Shown piece by piece: positions 14,731-26,151 of a stretch of DNA of 64,000 bases. Each line of letters opens with the position of its first letter. Position 1 is the stretch's first letter. A model generated the notes under the pieces. That model had not been told where the DNA came from. It made no database searches and worked only from the letters and a program-made list of their open reading frames with translations. The stretch lies in assembly GCA_900239685.1 (NCBI GenBank), contig OENT01000817.1:1-64000 (forward strand), given 5' to 3'. The translations under genes were made by a program, and so were the position numbers. This DNA comes from Rotaria macrura (taxonomy: Eukaryota; Rotifera; Eurotatoria; Philodinida; Philodinidae).

Positions 14731-16205
14731 TTTATCGACATTCGTTTTTTCTCTTGCTCTTCAATATATAAAAAGAAAGTGTATCTATCTATATATATAT
14801 ATATATGCATCCATATTTATATTGCATTTACTTACAGCACATTACAATATCGTTCCTCTCGATCAATGTCAGTTATTAGATATCATTGTTCTTCTGTTCT
14901 TTTTCTCTCTTTTTTTTTTGACATCTACTTCAGTGATGATAAGAAAAGATTTGTTATGAAATAAATAAATATATCTGTATGTACGAAAAACAAACGCATT
15001 CAAAGAAGAAAAGAGTCATTTCAGTGCACAGCATTCATGAAATAAAGCATAGAAACTAATCATAACTAATTTATGTTACATGTCTCAATTATGATCAGTA
15101 AAATAGTTTCATGCATGAACGAAACTCATAGAAAGATAACTATTTTCTATAGGGATACGATTGGTATGCTACGCTTCAATAATATTTCACTCGCTATACA
15201 CACATGTATTCATTTGCGCGATATATACACGTAAAATATACGTGCATATTCATAAAAAAAATATTTATATTAACATCTATCTATCATTAATTGAATGGGT
15301 TTCTCTCTAAGCGTTTTCACTACTTGGATTTTTCTTTCTATTCAACACGTATGTGATTATATTATAGACATCCTATGGATTCTTCTGATCAAGCTAGGGT
15401 TGAGATTTGTCCATAAAGCATAAACCAGTTGTTGTTAATACATTCCAGTAATACGCAAGAAAAACGCACGACCTCGTTGTGTGCCTCCTCAAACCACAAC
15501 CAAGGTCGTGTTTTTTTCTCTTCTTTCCAATACGACTAGAGACAGAATATACGATAATTATATAGATATAAAAGAAAAAAGAGCAAAATAGCGGATAGAA
15601 TAGTACATCTGGAGATTTGCTGTGCTGATTAACGAATAGTACCAAAACTAGTTGCTTGCTTGACTCTTGTCTAGTATTTCTTTTCCTTGAGTCTTGCAAC
15701 ATTGCCGAACAGACGACCTATTTCCCATCCGTTGACCATCAACTGAAGCAAAACAACACATAGTGTGGTTTATAAAAGGTATCAAGTCAACTTTTACTGC
15801 TAACAGCCATGTTCTTAGTTGATTGACACAAAGGCTGATAGAATTATCATTAGATATATGTATGCAAACACGAAGATATTCTTGCAATTTTTTCTTACAA
15901 ACATCTTGTCCTTAGTAAACCTGTGCACAGTCTAAGGACGAGACTATTAATCTTCGAAGAAGAAGAAAAAATTTCGCAAGAATACCCATAAGAAAAAGAA
16001 AGCACATAATAGAAGATATATAAATCTCTTCTATATTGCCAATCAACTGTCGAACAAGGTTGGCCGTCATTTAAACATACTTGATGATATGGCCATTGTC
16101 AGTACATATCAATATCAAGAATAGAACATATTGTATTCAACGTCTTACTTTGCCTTACGAGGGGAAAGATATTTGTATGCATTACTAGATATTATTCAGT
16201 ATAAT
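14731..16205. other. Intergenic region between katanin and the VGW-repeat gene
   Basis: This region holds a short AT microsatellite (about 14788-14808) and candidate katanin polyadenylation signals near 14961. A strong hairpin lies at 15466-15512 (CACGACCT with GTTGTG on one arm, CACAACC with AGGTCGTG on the other). Minus-strand frames at 15394-15887 overlap one another and look spurious. No gene was recognised. Confidence 0.5.
15466..15512. repeat. Imperfect inverted repeat (hairpin)
   Basis: The arm CACGACCTCGTTGTG pairs with CACAACCAAGGTCGTG across a short loop, with one or two mismatches. Its role is unknown; it could be a MITE remnant or an RNA hairpin. Confidence 0.6.
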
Positions 16206-19200
16206 ATGGAGCTTTCCCTATTTTATTGCTTATCTATTCTATTTATACTGTTATCTACAGCTGATCCTACCGAAGTAAGTAATTCGTATAAAACGAATTA
16301 GAAGGAGAGGAAAATAATTAATATCGAATATATTTCATTTTATCATTTAAGTTTGATTTTCAATGTCCGTCAACTCGTCGTTTGTTATCATATGGCTCAT
16401 TTAAATCATTATCAATAGAGAAAAAATCTCATGATATTTCTCCATCGTCAAAATCATCATCATCATCATCATTACCATCATCTCCACCGAGATATGCTCG
16501 TTCAGGTGACTCTGAAGGTCTCACAGTTTATATTCGGCCACCAGTATCAAAAGTAGCCGGTCCTAAAACTCGTCCATATCGTCATCTACTTAAACCAAAA
16601 GTGCATAAAGATGAAGGAAAATCAAAATTAAAACGATCTCAAAAGAAAAAGACAAAACAAGCTAAAAAGAAAGAATCTAAACAACATAAGTCATCGATAG
16701 CTACTAAAACTCAAGCACTAGCAGCTGTCAATAATCTTAATGAAATTCATCGATATAAAACATTAACTCATACTAATACTAATACTACATCAAAAGTGGA
16801 TAAGATAATTAAAGCGACAAAAAAACCTAAATCAAGTAAACTAACAACAGTAATCGACAAGAAAAATATTACGACTAATCAAGCAACAAAAACCATAACG
16901 GAGAAATTACCCTCGACAAAATTACCTATATCCATTAACAATGAAAAGGTGAAAGTAGCGAAACCAATAAGTAATGCAACTATTTCGGATGATAAGAAAA
17001 AAACGAAAAAAGTCTTAGTTAACAAGTCGAGTGAGACACTTTCTCTCACTCCATCTATTAAAGATGAATCAATTCAAGTGTCGTCTGCTTCTTTGTTGAA
17101 GCCAATAGTAGATACAAAATCTCAAGATGACAAACCAGAAACAATTATTGTAGCAAACGAAACAATAGAATCATTAAGCACAAACGATGATGAAAATAGT
17201 TCCGTCGTTGATCGTGCTTATCATTTTGTTAAACACATGTTTCAATTATCAGACGATTTTCTTAATGAAAATCATACACATGAAAAGCCAATAATTGACT
17301 TAGCTAACGAACATCAACAGTATCATTCTCGAAAATTACTATCCATTAATGATGACAATGCATACGTAATTATGAATAATGATGCAATTGATGATGGCTC
17401 TGATTTTTATTCAAATGGTATGGAACATGATGCACTAACTGGTGATCTATCATTTGTTATGACAAGTATATCAAAACGTCAACTACTTTCTGTCAAAGCT
17501 AATAAAAATTCAATGTCATCAAAAACTAGTCATGCAAAGGAGAAAAAATCAGAATCGCAACTCAACACAAACGTGAATAAGCCTAAAGTTGGTTGGGCTT
17601 ATCGTTATCGAATATCACGTTACCTTGATGCTCAAAAGTCAAAACAAACAATAAGTAGAAGTAAAGTAACTGGAGAAGGAAAAACTAAACATTCCCAACA
17701 ACGACAATCCAAAACACAAGAAAATCATAAGAAAGCAGCTTCTTCACGTAACGGAAAATTTTCAAAACGAAAACTTCTTAATTATGATAGTGACGATGAT
17801 GACAATAAAAATTTGGATAAAGATCAAATGTAAGTCTATTTAATTTTCAATTCATAACATTCAAACCATTTATCTGAGAGAGTGAGAAAGAGCTTTCCAG
17901 AAAAAAGAAACCACATGCTAAAACGTAGTTTTAATAATATACTAATTCCTAACTAGATCTTTCGTTGTTTAACATTTATTTGTACTTTCAATTGATTAGT
18001 TCATTGAATGAAATTTAAGAGAAGTTAAACTAAAGAATAGATTATAATAGTTTTTCTCTACTTAATGTCCGCCTTGATAGTTTGACAAGTACAAATTGTT
18101 CTAGGTACGAATACGTTCTTGCGTCAGATCTGTCAGACTGATAAAATACCAGATTCGTCTCATCTAACGGTTACGTCAAATTTTCGAGCGATGATACTTG
18201 ACTCTGATATTATGACTATATCTATGCCATCAATAATGAAACTAACGGCCTTCATGTCACAACACTAATGCACTACTAATACATCTCGATCCTATTCTAA
18301 TGACTCTGAAGACGCATGTACAAGAGATTCTAAGCTAGAAGTTAAGGTCTCGTTTCTGTAAACATACAAACTAACAAAACAAATATTGTTCTCCAAGACA
18401 AAATGAGTAGCTATACATAGAAATCGAGTTTATAGATCATTTGTTATGCTAATAATTACTTTTTTGATTGCTTATAATGTATATTCGAACTTCTTGCACG
18501 AGAGCATTACTTAACTAATAATCAAATATGGCGTAAAAATAGATCCGATATAAACAATAGTCTATTTCTACATTGTGGAGAAAAATCAAAATTTCCTTTT
18601 CTTTTAATAATGTTATTTTCTTTTAGAATTATAAACTAAAGATTTTAGTTAATTAGTTAATCTGGTCTGGTGGCTGAATGTCGAAAATGAAAACGTCGAA
18701 AATCAACTTCTCGAAAGTAGAATGCCGAAAATCTAAATCCTTCCTAATCACAGATTTCACCTTTACCCCTCACTCTTGCGTTGTATGCACGTGTGTCTTC
18801 TTGTATTCTGTTGATCGAAACTTGGAAAGTTTTTGTTCATCAGATATTTTACAAGGATTTGCCATTTTCGACATGTTGCCTTTCGACATTTTCACTCTCG
18901 ACATTTGAACTATTTTCCCGTTATTGTATTCCTAATCTTTCAGTTTGATTCCAATAAATTTAAAAAACACACAAACCCCTATAACTCATATTCTTTTTAT
19001 TTTCATTAAAACAACATTTTCAGTCTTTCAGGTGAATAATCAAAAAGAAAACACATCCAAAAACCTGTATGTAAATATTAACCCTTCCTTTATACATATA
19101 GATCTAACCAAGATACTGTCGATACCGTTTCAATTACCGAAACATTTGTACCTAAACGACACTTACTAAAATCGAAACGGAAAATTAAAACTGAGAAAAA

Positions 19201-21305
19201 TGACGATAGTGAAGATGATCTCAATAAAGCAGCGGAATTTCGTCGAATGAAATCTTTTGACGAATCGATGGATCCGATTCTTATCGTTCAATCGTATGAT
19301 CGTGGCTTATATAAACCTCGTGTCGGTTGGCAATTTCGATATCGTGTTTCGCGTTATATTGATTCATTACGTGAAAATATTCGTAAAGATCAAGAACGTT
19401 TAAAATTAGGTTTACAAGCGATAAAACATAAAACACCAAAGGACTTACATAGTAAACGTAAACGTACTTTGGACAAATCATTGACTTCCAATCCAGATGA
19501 AGTCAAAAAAATCGAACAAACAACAAAACCCGCACAAGTAATTCAATTTTTATGTCATTTTATTAGAAATCAACATTTCATATGTCTGTTATTTCATATG
19601 ATTTAGGAAAATAAGCCTAAAGTTGGCTGGCGTTATCGATATCGTATCAATAAAATGATGGAAGCGAAAAAAAGTGGCGACTACATTGATGATGAACAAG
19701 AAAAAATTAAACCAAATCTCGAACAAGAACATCAAAAATTGAGTACTACTACGAAACATGACGATGATGAACCTATCAAAGGTGAAAATAATCTTGATCC
19801 TGAATTACGTCAAGTAAATGATGTAGGTCGTCGTGTTGGTTGGGGATATCGATATCGTATTCGCCGTAAACTTGATGATTTAAAACGACAACAAGCTGGT
19901 AAATGTTCATCACGAAAGCAAATTTTCCCCGGTAAAACTTTTCTTTCTTTTCATTGCCATGATTAGACACTGGAATAACCTTTGATTTGCCAACGTTGAC
20001 TGTTAATCAAAACCGAGTAGAACATGTTTCTAAGTTAAAGTCGAAATCAAAGTCAAAATCAAACGAGAAGAAACCTAGTGAACCTATTGAAGAAAAAGTA
20101 AAAAATACAACCAAATCTGTTGGATGGAAATATAGATATCGTGTATCGAAAATGCATGAAGCACAACAAGAGAATAAATCAAAAATAATTCTAAAGAAAA
20201 ATCAAGAGTCAATACCAACTCAGGAACAACTTCAATCAGAACAACGAAAGAGTGGATTGAATCAACGGTTAGTGAAATTTATTCTCTTTAAAAGCTGATG
20301 TTCGAGATGTAACTTTTCTGTTTTTTTTTGTTTTTATTTAGTAATCGTATCCAACAAAAAGCAGATGCATTGCAAACTGTGGATAATCATGAAAATGAAA
20401 AACATACTATAAACAAATCAAAAAAACGAAAAAACAAAGCAAAACTGTCGAGTCAAGTTGAGAAATCATCCGGAACAAATCCTACGACTAATAAAATATC
20501 ATTCATGGGGTATGCTATTTTAGTAATAGCTAAAAAGTCAATTTGTCTTTTACCACTACCCACAACATTCTCGTTTTGTAAACAAGATAATGATGATAAA
20601 TTACCGATGGCAAAAGACAAAAAGAAACGAACTCGAAAGCGAAAATTAAAAACTAAGAAAGAACATCGTGCTAAGCAGTTTATACGTAATCACATAACAA
20701 AATTAGGTGCCGATGACAAAGCCACCGAACGACGTGTTGATGAAGCAATGAAACGCTTGTATAAAAAGCCATCATTACCACCTTTACAAACACCATTATC
20801 GAATTTAGATAACGAGAAAATCCAAGACAAACAACATCAACAGTCATCGACACGTCCGAATTATGATGAACAAACAAAACATTCTAATGAGAAGCATTTG
20901 GTAGAAAAACGGATTGACGTTAATGAGAAAGTTAGTAAAAATAAAAAACAACATCAGATTCTTGGTAAGGAAGTTAAAGTTAAGTATAAAAATAAATCAT
21001 CCACATCTACTGTTACAACAACACCGACGACCGTACGAAATTCTTCCTCAAGTTCTACTCCACGACTGCGATCGATTGCTGAGGTTATACGTGAAGAAGC
21101 GACCAATTTATTTGATAAAGCGCCTTCATCATCAAGAACACCGGAAGAGATCAGCGCTGAAGTAGAAGAAGCTAATGAAATCATACGAGAACGTTCCAAA
21201 CCACAGGCAAAGCCAACATTACCACCATCAACTGTTATGAAGAATCCCATATCTGGCAAAGAATCTCAGTCAACATTAAATACAGAAGACAAGAAAAAAA
21301 AATGA
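16206..21305 (+). CDS. Secreted Lys-rich protein with five VGWxYRYR repeats (unrecognised family)
   Basis: The six-exon model is 16206-16274, 16352-17829, 19102-19537, 19607-19898, 19967-20267 and 20342-21305. All phases fit and the total is 1179 aa. Exon 1 encodes MELSLFYCLSILFILLSTAD, a clear signal peptide, so the product probably enters the secretory pathway. A repeated block of about 18 residues, consensus (K)P(K/R)VGWxYRYRxSRxxDaxk, occurs near residues 434 (PKVGWAYRYRISRYLDAQK), 587 (PRVGWQFRYRVSRYIDS), 665 (PKVGWRYRYRINKMMEAKK), 737 (RVGWGYRYRIRRKLDDLK) and 808 (SVGWKYRYRVSKMHEAQQ). Between repeats the sequence is Lys/Ser/Thr/Gln-rich and low-complexity. The last exon lacks the repeat and has one hydrophobic stretch (near FMGYAILVIAKKSICLLPLP). 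A 35-bp alternative intron at 19932-19966 is less likely than the 68-bp one used. I do not recognise the family. A matrix, egg-coat or basic polyanion-binding role would only be a guess. Confidence 0.82.
17830..19101 (+). other. Long intron 2 of the VGW-repeat gene
   Basis: This 1.27-kb intron has a GTAAGT donor and an ACATATAG acceptor. It contains a MITE-like inverted repeat at about 18672-18908 and otherwise AT-rich sequence without recognisable coding potential. The neighbouring introns of the gene are 68-77 bp. Confidence 0.65.
18672..18908. mobile_element. MITE-like inverted repeat built of TGTCGAAAA units
   Basis: The left end carries GAATGTCGAAAATGAAAACG followed by TCGAAAATCAACTTC. 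The right end, reverse-complemented, reads CAAATGTCGAGAGTGAAAAT then GTCGAAAGGCAAC. The ends are about 75 percent alike by eye, and the body is about 240 bp with no transposase. It lies inside intron 2 of the VGW-repeat gene. Confidence 0.6.
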
Positions 21306-21444
21306 AATATATACGAAAAAAGAAAAAATATTCGCACAATGTGCTTGGTCGAGAAAAATCCTAGTAATAGTTCTTAGAAAATTTATTTTTGTCTTCTTTT
21401 TTTTTCGATAAAGAAGAATAATTTAATATTATGGATAAAAATTT

Positions 21445-21957
21445 TTATACATTGGAAGACTGTGCTGAATTGAATGAGCTGATTGATTTTACTGACCGAG
21501 CATCGATCGATGGTGACTCTTCTAGATAATTGATCATATCGTGAGAATTAAGATATTCAATAGGAATTTGTTGATGAATTCGTGAAGGACGACTGTGTGT
21601 CATATAGATAAAAATGAATACAACTATAATCGATATAACAATGAGAGTACTAATCGATGCTGTAAATATGATTAAAACTTGTCGTTGTCTAAATCTAGTT
21701 TTTGTATTTTGTGAACTATTGAATAGCATCGATGTATTAATAGTTGTTTCAGAGAACATTGTTCGACTATTGGTAAATGCAATGGAATATCTTTTTGCTC
21801 GTTTCATTTGTTCATCGACAATACGTTTGTAATGCACAAACCATAGCCATCGATTTAATTTGAAAATATCTGATCGATAGACACGTGTTGTTACCTGGCA
21901 TGTTGAATAGTAGTTTGTAATTATAGAAAGCCAAATGTTAACTACAAGTTGAAGCAT
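21445..21957 (-). CDS. Small membrane protein of unknown function
   Basis: The single exon encodes 170 aa from the first ATG (21955-21957). The frame extends further upstream but without ATG. The N-terminus MLQLVVNIWLSIITNYYSTC is hydrophobic and could be a signal peptide or anchor. A long strong transmembrane segment (VLIIFTASISTLIVISIIVV and on to FIFIYM) lies near residues 92-118. Basic residues lie on the N-terminal side (KTRFRQRQ). The C-terminal tail is Ser-rich (SPSIDARSVKSISSF). Possible N-glycosylation sites (NTS, NSS) lie before the membrane segment. No family was recognised. It converges tail-to-tail with the VGW-repeat gene, whose stop is 140 bp away. An upstream exon cannot be ruled out. 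Confidence 0.5.
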   Translation of the reverse strand: MLQLVVNIWLSIITNYYSTCQVTTRVYRSDIFKLNRWLWFVHYKRIVDEQMKRAKRYSIAFTNSRTMFSETTINTSMLFNSSQNTKTRFRQRQVLIIFTASISTLIVISIIVVFIFIYMTHSRPSRIHQQIPIEYLNSHDMINYLEESPSIDARSVKSISSFNSAQSSNV

Positions 21958-23706
21958 AATTTTAAATATGAACAAATCTTCACTTGACAAAAAAATGTCT
22001 ACCCGCTTTAACTTTGCATTGACGTTTTATTTTTAAGAAACTTCTATGTTATGAATTTCAATGCTTAGATTCAATATTAACTTATTGTAACTTTCAATAG
22101 AATTGAAACGATGTTTGTATACATTTCAACAAATAGAACAATTTTTCTCTTATCTAATTATCACGATCAACTAGTATTTAGTAGAAACTTTTTCGCATTA
22201 AGTATTCTACTAGACAGAAAATAAACTACATGATTTTTTTCTATTCTCAATCAGTTATATAAGTGTGCTCTAAGGTATTAGTATGTATGCGCATCATCCC
22301 CCACATCTCTGTCATCGAAGCATAGATTAATTCAATATTGATCGTTTACTTCTCGATGGGAATTCTATGGATGAGTATTTTTCCACAAGAAAGATGTTAA
22401 TAAGATAGTTATATCCTCATATATGTCATATTAATGTAAAAGAATAAACAAATAAAAGTGTGTAAAGACTGCACGATTGTCATTTCATAGACATGATAAT
22501 GTCAAATTATTGATTATGTTACTAGTGTACGACAAAAGATCACAACTAACCATAAGATTCGTTCCAACGATGATATAAAACTAACAAATCGGTAACACGT
22601 GTGTCTATCTAAGCAGAATATTTTAATGAAATGAAAATTCCACTAAGTATTTCTGATTCATATAAACAACTAGCCAAATTTCACTGATACATAACAGATG
22701 AAAATATTACTAGTTGTTATTGTATTTTGATTATGAAAAAATTTCTCCTGAAAGATTATTTACTTTTTTTTGTATTATAATCTTTTTAAAAATCATTTCT
22801 TACTCATGTACGTTTAGTTTTGACATCATGTAAAATAAAGTCATGTTTTCTTCAAGTATTTATTTATGGTCATTTCAAAAGTACACATAATAGTAAACAT
22901 AGCATTAGATATTGGTCTTTGTCTTGATCGTCATAAATGCTATTTTAATGTTACATACGATCTTGATAAGATATTGACCAATAACTACCTTCGAATATTG
23001 ATTACGAATCGATGACAAAATCGAAATCATTTTAAAGACGATTGTGCACAAAACTTCTTTTCCCATATATCTTTCGAAAACAATAACTATCTAAAACAAT
23101 ATGTGAAATAGAATTCCTCATAGAATTTCATATGAACAGCTTGTCTTGTTTGTATATGATTGGTATTCTATTTTTGAATCTAAATTTTGACATTTATATG
23201 AAAAGTCGAAAATGTCATAGACGCAGCCCGATTGAAGTTGAAATGTGAAACTCACATATTTCATAAAAGCTACGTTATTGAACAATTGCAAAACCAGTTA
23301 CTATGGTCTGTCATGTCAACTTGTCTATAATGGGCATCTTCGTAGAGGAGGAGTACGGAGGTACCAAAACTACGACTTAATTCTTACAGATCTTATTTTC
23401 TACCAAAATCGTTGTGAGTTCCTTAAAAGAACCTATGGATTTGTTTGATCCACAAAAAAATTCTGATGTTTATTATTTACATTAAATAGCTTAATTCTAG
23501 GAAATAAATATTGAATTTTCAATATAGTAGACGATTTACAATAGTCTGAAGTAAATACTTTAAACAATCACCTTTCAATCATCGGAGAAAAAAGGATTTC
23601 AATAGGAAAGTCAATACTTCTTGAGCAGCCGTTGATTAGTCCACCAATCAAGTTTGAATTTTATTCATAGAACATACAACAACAACAACAACAAAGGAAA
23701 CACAAT
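21958..23706. other. Intergenic, AT-rich, no gene seen
   Basis: No coding exon, tRNA or inverted repeat was recognised in this 1.7-kb stretch. A short (CAA)n run lies near 23680-23693, just past the 3' end of the TRMT2-like gene. A weak frame at 23245-23448 has no similarity. Confidence 0.5.
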
Positions 23707-26151
23707 TTAATCACGTTCATAAAGTATCAAAAAATCTGGCAATAGTGCTGATCGCGGATTGGCATCAAAAGGTATAACAATTACAGGTTTAAACGGCGCA
23801 CCAGATACTTTGTGTGTTGTACTTTCACCACCGGATAAACTTCGAATTAAAGAAATTGATCATTGAAATTCAAAGTTATTCTTTGAATAATATTGACTTA
23901 CCTATAGAGTGAATGAAGAACAGACGAGTTAATACCACGACTAATAATAATCAATCGATCAATAAAATCACATTCTCGTAATACATTAACAATCAATTTA
24001 TCTATTTCAAAAAATGAAGTGGAAAAAAATAAAGTTCGTTCATTGTAATTACTTTGCCGTAAATCTTGTCGATCGAGTTCACTTCGAGCTGGTCCAAAAA
24101 TGCATGTTAATGAAGCATTATTCTTTTTATTTTCTTGAATTTTTATTAATGCTTTCTTAAATTCATCTTTCGTAGTAGAAATACCAAAGTGAACATTTTG
24201 TGTATGAGCTAGAAGTAAATTGAACGTTGAAAACATCATTCAAGTCATAAGAAATGAATATTACGATATTTTTCCTGTGTTTTTTCTGCTGCATTAACAG
24301 CGAATCGGCTAGGATCAAGACCATAGGATTGATGAACATTCTGACTTACAATCAATGGTAAAACACCTGAAATAGAAAATCTCTCATTCACAAGCAGCTT
24401 ATAATATCAAAACAAACCAATATCAGAAAAATATTGAAGAAATACAGTGGATGTTGGTTCGAGATTACATAATTTCAATACTTCAGTACAAATAGATTCA
24501 TATGCAGTTAAATTTGTTATTCCAAATGATTGTAAATTTGGTTCGAATTTCATGCCGAAAAAATCATAATGAAATGGTTTATTTTTATCATTCATGATTA
24601 GTTCATACGATGTTTCATTAATTATAATTGGCCAACGTTGCAGTCTAAATTGATGGAAATAAATTTTTTGAAAAAAAAAACACCATGGAAAATAATGCAT
24701 GACTCTGATTAAATTTGATCTCTTTATAAATACAAGTCTATAATCATTTCTTAAATATTTAATCATGTGACACTTAAAGCGAATATGTCTGTAATACAAA
24801 AATGAACTATTGTGTTTTTTTCTCAAATCTGTAAACAATTAATAGAAGGACATGCATACATTCTGTATCATTATTATCCGAATAATCACAAACGATGTAT
24901 TACTTGATATGACTACTAATATACTGTGATGTTCACAAAGTCTCTTGAAAATAATGGAATAGAAGTAAGATCTATGTTAAAATTTCAATCAGTAGTTTTA
25001 TGTAAAAATTCAGCGAATACAACAAATGAAAATATATAATACGCATGTATTGTCGAACTTGTTTGATTTGTCATACATTCTACCTAAACTATGACTCGTT
25101 ATAACAGATGAGAAATAACTTTGTCTGATAGAATATACAATCTTACTTAGGCGTTTTTTCTTTTTCGTGCTTAAAACAAGTCACTAGTTCTTCAGCATTC
25201 ATAGATTTTACTAACCGTCGTTCGAAATATAAATGATCGATTTGACATTCTCGTCCTGGACCATTTTGAAAATATGCTAATAAACGTTCTTTAGCTTCTT
25301 GACGTTGCTATTTATAGAGAATTAAATGAAATTAAGACATATAATAGAAAGATAACGGTAATCAATCAGTCGTACTGAATTATTCACTTTTCGATCAAAA
25401 TAGCCAATAACAACAATTTTTTCATCTTTTTTATTTGTGTAAATACGAATCGGTCGCCAATGATGTAAAACAAATTCTGTATTAGATACATCTTTTACTT
25501 CTTGTTGAAGGAATTCATGATAATGCTGAATATATTTCAAGAGTAAAAATGTCGATTCTTTGAAAACGACAAATAAGAATAATTTACTTTAACAATTAAT
25601 CGATCACGTTTCTTATATAAATCAACATCATCAATAGGTAGAACCAACATCATGTGATTGTCTTCATTCGATGCTGTAAATAGTAATGACGTCTTAGTAT
25701 AACTAGTCAAAGATTTCTTACTCGAATATTCGTTGGCATTCGATCGATTAGGAATACCAAGGGCTAAATCACCTGAACGTGTTTTTCCTAAATCAGCGAT
25801 ACATGATGTTAAATATTCACTTGTTATTGACTAAAATAATATATCATATATTTCTACGATGCACAAGAATTGAAATGAAATTATTACAGCTCGTTCAATA
25901 TCTCGAATAGAACATAAATTAACATCGTTTGCACGAATTAATTTTCTTATAGATGGATGAAGTGCTCGATCATAGAAAAGTGTTTTAGCAACCGATTGAA
26001 ATCGACTTTCTAGTTGACGTTGTTTAAGCTAGATAATTAATATTCATAAAAATTAAAGTATATATAATAAAAATGTTAAAATTTTGATTGACGAACTTTT
26101 AATTCTTCTTCATAGGATATGTTTTGATATGGCATATACAGTTCAAGAGCT
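23707..26151 (-). CDS. TRMT2A-like tRNA (uracil-5-)methyltransferase homologue with degenerate active site (5' end not found)
   Basis: TrmA/TRMT2 enzymes methylate U54 of tRNA using SAM. Nine exons, 5' to 3' on minus, are: 26151-26097, 26028-25888, 25830-25588, 25525-25376, 25307-25147, 24644-24418, 24366-24265, 24208-23902 and 23839-23707. All have GT-AG borders and matching phase, giving about 506 aa. Landmarks along TRMT2A are ISYEEELKLKQRQLESRFQS, HHWRPIRIYTNKK, QNGPGRECQIDHLYF, SFGITNLTAYESICTEVL, NVHFGIS, IFGPARSELD and FLILYERD. The SAM motif normally reading DVCCGTGTIG is here VFLQYFSDIG. The DPPR motif is GPAR. The nucleophile motif SCNP is SRGI, so the catalytic Cys is absent. This suggests a pseudoenzyme or a new specificity. 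No initiator exon or N-terminal RRM was found upstream. The introns are otherwise ordinary and the frame is intact, so it is not an obvious pseudogene. Confidence 0.85.
24645..25146 (-). other. 502-bp intron of the TRMT2-like gene
   Basis: This intron separates the GPGR exon from the exon beginning LQRWPIII. It is AT-rich, and a minus-strand frame runs through its 3' part as far as 24838 without similarity. No element ends were seen. Confidence 0.55.

Noticed and set aside
15394-15887. Minus-strand frames of 79 and 102 codons
   Set aside because: No similarity; they overlap each other in different frames and include a hairpin.
19932-19966. 35-bp intron in the VGW-repeat gene
   Set aside because: It is in phase but shorter than any other intron seen. 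The GT at 19899 gives a 68-bp intron with the same phase.
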